From positions 10,783,465 to 10,847,464 of the forward strand of contig NC_064221.1 in NCBI RefSeq assembly GCF_023101765.2: a stretch of DNA of 64,000 nucleotides, in the 5' to 3' direction. Numbering within the stretch: position 1 is the first letter of the stretch; the number at the start of each line of letters is the position of its first letter. The notes under the pieces are model-generated. The model was not told where the DNA came from, made no database searches, and saw only the letters and a program-made list of their open reading frames with translations. The DNA comes from Spodoptera frugiperda (Eukaryota > Arthropoda > Insecta > Lepidoptera > Noctuidae). Positions 51,801 to 61,558 of the stretch are shown piece after piece. Both the position numbers and the translations under genes were made by a program.

Positions 51801-54082
51801 TAAACCTCCATATTTTTTTATGCTATAAGCCGGTAAACGAGCACACGGTTCACTTGATGGTAAGCAATCGCCGCCGTCAACTGACACCCCAAACACCAGA
51901 GGCGTTATAAGTGCGTTGCCGATCTTTTGGGAGTTAGAAATTTAAGGGTTGTTGGGGAATCAGGGATTAGGGTCATTGTAGTTTGTTGTACTGCATCATA
52001 CCTGGAATATATTTCTTGACACTCTTCATGTGGATAAAAGTCCAAAACAGCATAAGTCAGCCTATTCTTCCGAGCTTGTTCAATAATGTGGGTGTTGAGC
52101 TGAATAAATACCATTAGTCAGTAAATCGTACCTGACACTACAGCACATATCACAAACAATTTCAATCGAAGCCAGTTTTTAAGTTAAGATCAAACAATTA
52201 AGGAATCTATGTCTCTCTTTTGGTCTTCTAAGGAAATTAGCGACTCGTTTATTCGTTTATATAATATGCTTGATTTAATCCTACTACACTGTGTGTGTAC
52301 AAAGAAATTAAGCTCAAATCTTCTGACAGACATGTAAATAACATGATCAAATCAAAATGTCTTACACTTCTTGCTCCCCAGCCAACTATAGTGATGCCCT
52401 CAGTATTTGAGGGCAGCGGCCACGGATTCCGATCTATGTCTATCCTCTTAATCTTCTTCTGCTTCCTCCCGAACGACAGAGCTCTCACCATCCTCAATAG
52501 CGCCAAATTATTACCCAAAGTCTTAGGTTCGTAGTTCGGATGGAAATGTATCTCCAGCACGGGGATGTTCTCCCCTCCGTGTTCATAGTAAGTGCTCCCC
52601 ACTTGCAACGACAGGAAGGCTGGATTCTCGTTGTAGAAACGGTTGTTCCAAGCTCTGATAGAAATAAATCACACTATAAATGTGAAAGTTTGATTATTTG
52701 GATATTTGTCTGTCATTCACGATGAAACTATTAAATGGATTTTGATGAAATTTGGTATACAAATAGCTGACTTGGGTGATAAGATACTTTTTTCCCACTA
52801 AAACGCAAAACCACTGGCAGCTAGCACTGGAAGCTAGTAGTCCATAAAGTTATTACCATGAAAGTGGAATAATACGTTCAAATTGTTTAAAAAAGATTTT
52901 ATCAGATGAATAAATGGCTGAATCTGAATTTAGTATGACAAATTCGTTCAGTATTATGATACAAACATCAACAAACGTAATGAAAACAAGCAGTTCTTAC
53001 AACTGAAGACATGAAGCCGAAGTGATGACCACATCAGCCGTGATGATGGAGCCGGCGCACTGGAACTTCTTGAAGAACTGCACACTAGCCATGAATGGAA
53101 ACCGTTCGATCTTTGCTTCTTGTCCCCCGTAGATGCGACGTCCACTTTGCAACTCGTTCACCTGCTGCGGATCTGAAATATAAAAATGTTTATTAATACT
53201 TAATTGCATTACGATGTCGACGTGGTGGTGAGGAAACTTAGGCTTATTATAAGTCTAGGTTTCCTCACAATATTTGACGGTATCCTTAGCTAATTATAAG
53301 TCTGAAATCACCAACCCGCAATGATCAATAAATAATGTATCAAGCGTGGTGATTAATGCTCAAACCTTCTCCGTGTGCTCCTTTGGTCAGCAGTGGCTAC
53401 TTGTAGGCCGTTGATGTATGATAATGTACTTTACGATGATAACTGAGGAAGCATCAGGTATCTCTGTTCTATGAAAAAGTATTGTATAGAAATACTTGCC
53501 CCAAAGTTCTATGTTTGTCGTATTGTCGCGAGTTTGGTTTCCTTTTCGGGAGTAAGTCGTATTGTCCACTTCACTACAATTTTCATTCTTTTCAAAATAT
53601 TTAATAATAGCTTTGTTGATGTCGAAGAATTTTGTGTTGTTTTTAAGTCCATGAGCTTCCTTCAAGTGGTCTAGTTTTGTAAGAAACTCTTCTATGAGTG
53701 AAGTAACATATACAGCGTCTGTTTCTTCATCACTTTTATTGTCTTCTTGTAGTACTTCATTTAATTGTGCAATAAAAACTCGAGTACCGTTATCGAAGTT
53801 ATCAGCTTTGGTCAGTCTCGCTATTGCCTTCAGATTGTCGTGCTCTTTTAGAGTTATTGAAGCAAAGAAGTTGTGAATTGTTGTATACTGTTTCAACTTC
53901 AGCTTTTGGTGCATATCTTTGTTCTTTAGAGTGGAGAATAAGTTGTTCAGAGTGTTTCGTATTGCCCACTCGGTAGCTGCGAAGTCGTCGAGGTCTGCGG
54001 TGGGGGTCTCAGCAGCACATTGGATTTGAACACCACGGCTCAATAATGTGACGCACAAGACAAAGCTCGTCGCGGAAAACAT
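48832..54082 (-). CDS. Serine protease homolog SPH-B with giant charged tail
   Basis: Seven coding exons: 53500-54082, 53001-53172, 52366-52654, 52002-52099, 51653-51716, 50927-51073 and 48832-50808. They give 1109 residues. In order: a signal peptide (MFSATSFVLCVTLLSRG, cleavage near residue 22); a novel ~170-residue domain, probably helical, with at least six N-glycosylation sequons; a protease-like domain from R207|IYGG to about 451; and a 658-residue tail of Lys, Asp and Glu. The triad is dead: S248 for His (TSASC), N301 for Asp (NLALLRM) and A405 for Ser (RDAGGP). The first intron appears to be GC-AG (donor GCAAGT), because only that donor keeps frame and gives the same 583-base exon as SPH-C. 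It cannot be an active S1 enzyme. Function unknown; a secreted scaffold or polyelectrolyte-binding protein is inference. Confidence 0.87.
49676..49746. repeat. In-frame duplication in the SPH-B tail
   Basis: Two adjacent units of about 33 bp, each encoding KNNKHVK(G/R)KGK-like peptide. The tail has grown partly by slippage or duplication of short coding units. Confidence 0.65.
51128..51222. mobile_element. Palindromic MITE, family 5, copy 2
   Basis: The arms 'caaaacgagagcg' and 'gcgctcttctttcgatta', with a CCAATCAGAG block, resemble 43250-43350. It lies in SPH-B intron 5, 55 bp upstream of exon 6. Confidence 0.5.
51816..51972 (+). repeat. Dispersed repeat family 4, copy 3
   Basis: It shares 'gctataagccggtaaacgag' and 'aaatttaagggttgttgg' with copy 1. 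It is truncated at the right, where SPH-B exon 4 begins 30 bp later. Confidence 0.6.
52676..52850 (+). repeat. Dispersed moth repeat fragment
   Basis: It contains 'tggattttgatgaaatttgg' after 'tgtctgtcattcacgatgaa', a sequence pattern common in lepidopteran dispersed repeats. There is no second copy in the window apart from a weak resemblance at 2340-2370. SPH-B intron 2. Confidence 0.4.
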
Positions 54083-56009
54083 ATGAAGGAAGATGTTTTC
54101 TGCGACATGAAATAAAGTCTAAGTAAAAATAAAAATTGTATAAAAACAACCGATGTATCAAATGTTTGTGTTATTAAAGTAGTTTCTCAATGTACTGAAG
54201 TATTTTTTTTATGGTTTCTATTTTATTTTATTTCTTGTGAAATATATAAATTGTATTGTACGTCGTAAAATATGTCGACATCACCTGAATTTGATTGGAT
54301 TGAAATTGATTTGTTTGTGGTGTTGCGAAATCATCGCATGGCGACAGGATATTTTCACACTTTTATAGACCTTTATGTAACCTCTTATTATTGAGGGTAT
54401 TATTTTGGTTGTCCTAAACTCTATAGAAGTAAAATAACCTGTCTTATACTAGACAGTCTCAGCTAGTAATTATTCCATCGGGCGAAACACAACCCCGTGT
54501 TTTCAAAACTTAAATATCTTTTTTATAATCCTCGCCACAGGATTTTTTTAAACATATTGTTCTAGAGTTCAATAATGTTGAATTAATAATTAAAATGGCA
54601 TCATAAAATCGTCCAAGTATCTTATAATTAAATGAACAATGAAGAGAGAAGGAAAATAAATAGAAAAGGAAACAAAACAATGCTTAATTAAAACTTTTTA
54701 TTGTATAAACCTAAGTCAATCCATACTAGTAGTTGTTTAAGTCATTTAAATCTTATATTATGAAATTGACGGTGATTATTATGTTCCTTATTCGTGTAGT
54801 GGTAGCTAAACATCATCATAGGATACTTCTTGAGTCAATCATCAGGTGTGCTACATCTCCAAGTGATCTTCCATCGACACTCGTTCTGTTGTCAACCAAT
54901 TGTTGAACATCTTGGTGGAATGATGTCTTTGGCCAGAATGGTCGAGAACTAAATTCTTGTTAACAATACATCATGATGATGAACTAAAATATTGTGAAGA
55001 ATAATTCAGTTTTGAAGTAACATGAACATTTATAGGAGGTTAAACGTGATAAAGATTCGATAACAATAAATTGTATATGAAAATTTTATGGAAATGGCGA
55101 TGTGAAATACGCTTTCCGAAATTGTTTCATAATCAAATTAAATAATGTTACGAAACTAGAGGAAATTGATGAGCTTCATAAATTTCATTGTGAAAGAGTT
55201 GGTACCTACTTACTACCTACATAAAAGAAATGTCTGTGTACAATATTGAATCTAATTGCTTATTTGCTATGATCGCTTTTTGTGTATCCGTAATTAAAGG
55301 CTTACTGTAACTAAGTACTCATAAATTACTTATCCTTTGGTGGTTTTATAATTCGAGTGTAGTTCTTGTATTCGCTTTTTCAGCAATATAGGATCTTAAA
55401 TAAAGGTTGTACGCAGGTCACATCATCTGTGTATTCATCATTCAATAATATATTACTCTCTCTAGAGTGATAATGTCTCCAGTTAAAATATTTGTGTTGT
55501 GGTACGCAAATAAACAATTTGGCTTTTGTTTCTTCTATTTTTAGAAAATCTATGATGGTATCTCAATAGATTAATAGATCGCCTTTCTGGAGATTAGACA
55601 TTAAACCTAATTAGGTATCTAGAGTTTAGTACTTAACTAACACACTAAAGCTACAGCACTAGGCACTTAAAAGGTCCAGTGGCCGTACTATGGGCAAGAC
55701 GTTGTCTTTTGTTTATTTAGCTTCATCGAGTATTTTCATTATACAATGATGAATGGTTAGCACCTCATCTTGAAATAAAGATCCGGACTTAAAGTAGCAG
55801 CTCAGCTACATGCCAAGTCACTTTACAATCTCGCTATGGTAAGAGTTCAGCAGGTAGGTAGAAAATACACACTTGTAGATGGTATAAAAACATTTATTTT
55901 AAAAAAAACATCGACTACCATACACAACGAAATAAGTTACGAATAGAGTGTTATATGTAGAAGTAATTAACTCATGACCAAAGAAAGTAATTTACACCGC
56001 CATTGAACA
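54083..56009. other. Intergenic stretch between SPH-B and SPH-C
   Basis: No gene or clear repeat was seen in nearly 2 kb. A TTTTTATAC stretch on the minus strand at about 54138-54146 could serve as a weak TATA for SPH-B. A minus-strand AATAAA at 55893-55898 fits as the SPH-C poly(A) signal. Confidence 0.5.
55893..55898 (-). promoter_or_regulatory. SPH-C poly(A) signal candidate
   Basis: AATAAA on the minus strand about 112 bp past the SPH-C stop. Confidence 0.55.
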
Positions 56010-59000
56010 TTATAACGATAAGATAAAATTACTTAGAAAGCTTTTCTTTTCATCTCCTGTCGGTTTTTCACTGATACCGAGACCTATTTTACTGTTCTCT
56101 GTCGTACTTTGTGTTGGACTTTTATCTTTACTTTCTTTAACTTCTGAAGAACTGTCTGTATCCATTTCCATGAAGAAAGGTCTCGTTGCCAATGAGTTAC
56201 CGCTGTCCAGCTTAGATCCTGTCGTCTTTTCACTCGGATCCCGATTTCTCATGATAATCCTCTTATTTTCATCATCATTTTGGTTTGCACCTTGACCTAT
56301 GTCATAATCTATATGAGTGCCTTGAAAATGTGTACATGTTGTCGTCTCAGCAATATCTAAACTGTTCTCCGTTTCATCCGAGTATTCATTGTTTGACTCA
56401 ATTACATTTGATTCTGCTTCCGTGCTACTACCTGATTGTTTTTTATCAGTTTCTATATCTATTTTGTCAGATTCTATATCTATTTTGTCAGATTCTACAT
56501 CAGATTCAATTTGATTAATCTGATCTGATTCTGTTTCTGTTTGATCTGCTTCTTTTAAATCAGAAGCTATTTTATCCAAATCTAGTTGAAGTAAACCAGC
56601 ATTGCCGAAGTTAACATTTAATATTTCCCCCGTATCCCCTTCCTCTTCTTCCTGTTCAGATTCTGATTCAGGTATATCAGTTGCTTTTGTTATTTCTCGG
56701 TTCCTAATAATGGATTTCTTGGGAAACTTGCTTGTTGCTTTCTTTTTATTTCTTTTTTTAGTTTCAACAGTTTTGTGTGTTTTTGGTCGGTTCTTTCGAT
56801 CGGTCGGTCGGATCTTTCGAGTACTAGGCATTTCAATACTTAACCCATAATCATCGTTACCAACCATAGCAGATTGTTCGTAATTGTCTGTGTCATTGTC
56901 ATTGTCATTGTCATCATTGTCATTAGCTTCATTAATCGACACGTGGTCTGAAATGTTCGGCCTTTCCATTATCATTTTAATAGCGTCGGCAGGAATTAAA
57001 TTTTTAAAGAAGGAGTTAATGCTTTGTGATATTATTGATGAAACTGGAGTAGTCGTTGTTAATGGAGTAGGAGTTGTAGCTGCAGTTGTCGTTGTAACTG
57101 GAGTAGTAGTTCTCTCTGTAGTAGTAGTTTCATCTGTAGTAGTAGTTTCATCTGTAGTAGTAGTTTCATCTGAAGTAGTAGTTTCATCTGTAGTAGTAGT
57201 TTTAACTGTAGCAGTAGTTCTTACTTTTGTGCGGTGCTTTTTTGCATGTTTGTGGATTTTATGTTTTTTAGTAATTGCCTTGATTTTTTCAGGTGCTGTA
57301 ACTGTTTTGATATCTTTGGTGACGTCATCGTAAACGTCACCGTAGATTACCTCATCTACAGCATTATTGTCGCCCTTCACTAAGTCTACCAATATTTCCC
57401 TCAGCGCTTTGACTTCTTCAGGGTAGTCCTCGGCATGTTTCCGTATCGCTTTCTTTTGCCATGTCGTCATATTCAAGTGGATGATTCCTAAATTATTTGA
57501 TTTTCTTCGCGTATCGTTATAATGTTCATAGGTTCTACTAGTCTTCTTATGCATACTCTGAAAAATACAGATATATGTATAGATAACTTCAGTAACAGGT
57601 CGTTCAATAATTTTATAATATACTTCTTGTAAAAAATGTTACAGTGATCGTTGCAGAGTGGAAAAAAATATATATGGGTCGGTCAAATAGTCATTGTAAT
57701 TAATTAATTAACATATTTAAAACATAGAATTGTGCATTAACAAAAAGCCAGCCAATCTTTACCTTTGTTAGGTATAGTTTCATCCCCTTACCAGAATATT
57801 TTCAATCCAATTCGTATAGTAGCCGAGTTTGGTGAAAACTGTTAGAGAATTAGGTGCCCCACAGTCTGTATTCCCGAAGCTAACTATCCCCATTAATACT
57901 GCACCGACTATCCCTGGTCCTCCAACGTCTCCCTGCATGAAAAATTAGAATCTATTAGACAGGCCCTGTTTGACAAGAGGTCTTTGTCCAACAGTGTGCA
58001 CTTATAGGTTGTTGAGGATGATGATACATATGATATGTCCAACGATGGTACTGTAGAGCACTACAGTAGTATAAAAAATATAATGGAGTAGCAACTCCAT
58101 AATATTTTTTCAAAATGGCGAAAGATATGAAACAATCTCATTGAATGATGAAATTAATGTAATGAACGATGATGATGAATCTGATATCCTAACTAGTGTA
58201 GTACATTAGTGATAATTAATGATCGTATAAGCATTCGAAAAGATTGTCACATTTAATACGGTACTTAGATAAACTCTGAAGTCATGGAATGGGAACGGTC
58301 GGGAACTGTTTTTGTGGATGTTAAAGTTGAAAAACAATAAATGTAAATAATAAATCGCTTTGATAATGTTGTTTCCTATCAATAGTGATAATATAACGAA
58401 TGCTACTAACGTGACATGCTCCACGGCTTGAATTCCTCACACCAACACAGAAGCTATTTCTGGATATTAAATCTCTGAAATAGACAAATTGCTTTATGAC
58501 GTAACTGATATAAAAAAAGAAAACAATGAATTGTAATTACTTCGGTTGATATTGGCTTACATTGGATATTTACGTGCGCAGTCTTCAACAGGTATTAAGT
58601 TCAATAAATCCATAGTAAGATTAGGATTCTTCTGTACGTCTTCACCCTTCTGAAAAATATACTCATATTACTTTTGCTATTCGACCATCACTACAATAAA
58701 CAGCAACGTCACGAGTTTTATCCCCGAAGGGTTGACAGAAGTGCTCATTGTGACACGTAATGCCGCTATACAATGTATACCTACTTTTCATCATTTCGTG
58801 TTATAAGTCCCATGAAATAGGGGGTGAGCCTATTGCCATATACTGGATACAATTTCAGACTCCATGCTACTACGGAAAAATTTTCGAAAAGCCGAGTAAT
58901 ACTTTGCCCGACCCGGGATCACTACAATAAACTTTTTATTTTATGGAAATTAGACCTCAGCAGGACCCCATCCGAGAGTTAAAATTCTCTGAGTGAAGTT

Positions 59001-60618
59001 CGCCATATTTTCTGGAGTTTTATCAAGCATGATACGCCTGATTTTCTTCTGCTGCCTTGAGAACCGGTGTCGCTTCTCCAAGCTGATTATTGCCACGTTA
59101 TTAGCCAGGGTTTTGGAGTCGTATGCTGGGTGCACGTAGAGGTTCTGTGCTGGTATAGTTTCACCATCACGTGTCGTGTAATCGCTGCCTAGTCTCACGT
59201 AGATGGCCTTGAGGTTATTTTTTATATACTGGTTCTGGTAGACTCTGAGAACAAAGAAGAATTTTGTGGTAGTTTAGTTATGTTTTAAGTGTGGGAGAGC
59301 CATGCTTCGGCACGAATGGGCCGGCTCGACCGGAGTGATACCACGGCATCACCGAAAACCGACGTGAAACAACGCTTGCGTTGTGTTTCGTTGTGTGAGT
59401 GAGGTTACCTGAGGCCCAATTCCCCCTTCCCAATCTTCCCAATCCCCGATTCCCCAAAAACCCTTAAATTCCTAACCCCCAGAAGGCGGGCAACGCACTT
59501 GTAACGCCTCTAGTGTTACAAGTGTCCATGGGCGGCGGTGATTGCGTACCATCAGGTGACGTATGCTCGTTTACGAATTCGTGTTCCATAAAAAAATGTT
59601 AGTGTAAAATTCTAAACTTGATATGTATCTATGCTTTAGTTAGTGATGACGACTTACATCTGTAAGCAGGAAGCTGCAGTGATGACCAAGTCCCTGTGGA
59701 TGATGGAGCCGGCGCAGGCAAACTCTCCCATGATGTGGATGCTCACCATGAAAGGAAACTTGTTCACTTGCGTCTTGATGCCTCCGAATAACCTCCTGGT
59801 GTTCAACATATCTAATTCAGTAATTGTTGGTCCTCCTACGAAAATAGAAAGAAAATATAAAATCGTTAACTGTCTGTTCTAGGTATGTTTGCGATATTAG
59901 ATAATAATTAAAGTATTGGTGAGACGTCGAAGGATGAAAAAACAAAGATATACGCCATATTTGCCAGAGAACGGGCAACAGTGCGCTCTGATAAACCTGA
60001 ACCTTTCAAACTGAAATTGAAAAACGGTGACCTACCCCAAACCTTCAAATTTTTCTTCGATGTGACGGCAATCCTAGCATGTTTCAAGGACTTTTTAATC
60101 TTATGCTGAGTAATATTCTTGATCTTTGTCACAAAACTGCCGAGAAACTCTGTGAATTCAGTACTATCGGCAAGGTCTAGAACATCGGTGAGATTCGTAG
60201 GTTCTTCTTCATCTTTAGTTTTTTTCTTATGTTTACTAGTTTCTTTGAATGCACCGTATGCATCATAATTGTTTTCATTTAGTACTTCTTCGACTGCAGG
60301 GTCTAATTGTACTACTTTTATAGTCTTGTTTCTGATATCTACTTTTGTAAGATTCTTTATTTCACTGAAGACGTCAAGGTTATTGTCTGCTATGTTACTC
60401 AAATCATAATGCATTGTCAGCAGTAATTGTGTATTGAATGCTTTGGAAAAATTTGTCGTAATGCCGATGGATTCGAATAAGTTGTCCATAATCGAGTGTA
60501 TCGTTACATATACGTTGTCGAAAAAGGTTTCTTCGGAATCTAAATCGTCTTTAGTTTTATGACGATGTTTAGCGATCGCCGTTGTTATTAGAAATAGAAT
60601 AGCTATGCCAAGCATCAT
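56010..60618 (-). CDS. Serine protease homolog SPH-C with Thr-rich tail
   Basis: Seven coding exons: 60036-60618, 59658-59835, 58956-59244, 58561-58649, 58411-58474, 57792-57932 and 56010-57557. They give 963 residues. The signal peptide is MMLGIAILFLITTAIA. The N-terminal domain fills an exon of 583 coding bases, the same length as in SPH-B but with little sequence left in common. The protease-like domain starts at R209|LFGG. S250 replaces His (AASC), N303 replaces Asp (NVAIISL), and V404 replaces Ser (GDVGGP). The 515-residue tail starts with a basic stretch, then a mucin-like block (about residues 560-622) built from TTTTDE units, then long Asp/Glu/Ser-rich repeats. The exon 3 donor is weak (GTCTAA). 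This looks like a secreted, probably O-glycosylated, non-enzymatic protein. Function unknown. Confidence 0.87.
56448..56510. repeat. 21-bp coding repeat in the SPH-C tail
   Basis: Tandem units encode IESDKID-like heptads; the second and third are nearly identical. Confidence 0.65.
57117..57201. repeat. 18-bp coding minisatellite, Thr-rich block of SPH-C
   Basis: Four to five units of 'gtagtagtagtttcatct' (plus strand) encode the hexapeptide DETTTT on the minus strand. Units are nearly identical in DNA, so the block is probably length-variable between individuals. Confidence 0.8.
58702..58917 (-). mobile_element. SINE family 2 with 15-bp target-site duplication
   Basis: The 15 bases ATCACTACAATAAAC occur at 58687-58701 and again at 58918-58932, directly flanking the element. 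The body contains 'taatgccgctatacaatgta' and 'ggtgagcctattgccatata', and ends 'cgacccggg'. It lies in SPH-C intron 3, 24 bp from the exon 3 border. Confidence 0.8.
59288..59600 (-). repeat. Dispersed repeat family 4, fullest copy
   Basis: It runs 'agtgtgggagagccatgct' to 'tttacgaattcgtgttcca', with an A-run at the right end. SPH-C intron 2. Confidence 0.7.
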
Positions 60619-60649
60619 TTTGTTTTTTTTTTAATGAAATATTTATTTA

Positions 60650-60657
60650 TTTATATA
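60650..60657 (-). promoter_or_regulatory. TATA box candidate of SPH-C
   Basis: TATATAAA on the minus strand, only 32 bp before the start codon. If used, the 5' leader would be very short. A second TTTATAC lies about 10 bp further upstream. Confidence 0.4.
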
Positions 60658-60950
60658 AAAGTATAAAATTGCAATGGCAGATCACCAACAGACGTAGTTA
60701 TGAAATTCAATTTCCGAAATTAAAAATTTGTTACTGTACTTTCACCAAAAGTACCTAAGACGAATAAAAACTGTAGTAAAATAACTACCAACTACATAAA
60801 ATATCGATAAATATGCAGCTTTCATAACATTGTTATTAACTTTTGAATCATAAATAAATCATTTTATTGATTTTTCTTTTATTATTGACGTATGTAGTAT
60901 GTACCTTGGATATTTTTATTTGTATTCTCTTTATCAAATTATCTAGGCAA

Positions 60951-61105
60951 GCGTAGTGTAGGGCGCCCTCCAGCTAGGTGGAGTGACGATATCCGCACAC
61001 TGGTAGTGGTTGGATGCGTAGAGCTGAAGATCGAGCTCAGTGGCGTGCCATTGGAGAGGCCTATGTCCAGCAGTGGACGAGGACAGGCTGATGATGATGA
61101 TTTAT
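60951..61105 (+). pseudogene. RTE-type LINE 3' end relic
   Basis: The plus strand reads SVGRPPARWSDDIRTL in one frame, then 'gaggcctatgtccagcagtg' and a GATGATGAT tail. This is the characteristic C-terminus and 3' end of an RTE-like non-LTR retrotransposon in moths. It is 5'-truncated, as usual for LINEs. It lies between SPH-C and SPH-D. Confidence 0.6.
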
Positions 61106-61558
61106 CAAAATACTTTCAAGATCAATAGTAATATTTATAAATATGACTAGACTTAATTATATGTTGCTCAATGCGGGTTGGCGATTTCAAACGTATAATT
61201 AGAAATTATAAGCCCATTTGTCAGTGGTATTTAAATAATCTTAGAAAGTACATATAACTTGGAAAAAGTCACATTGGTACTTGCTGAGAAGCGGACGTCT
61301 TGCCACGACATTTATTTATTTCTTAACAATTAGTTTGATTTTGAAAATAAATCGATGGAAGTAGAATATTTTTCACTGAATACACTACCACATTATCAGT
61401 AAAGTACAATAATAATAGATGATCAGAATAATGTTGGAATTGAATTGAAATAACTGGCAATGGCTGACAAATTATATCATGTATGATTTGCAACCATATA
61501 ATTAGGAGTCACAGTTTTTTCAAGATTAGAATAATCCAAATAAAACGCATTAAAAATT

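Noticed and set aside
53491..53495. GT donor at the end of SPH-B exon 1
   Set aside because: It would shift the frame into exon 2 and break the exon-length match with SPH-C; the GC donor four bases upstream fits.
56884..57333. A Val/Ser-rich 149-codon ORF on the plus strand
   Set aside because: Antisense shadow of the Thr-rich SPH-C tail.
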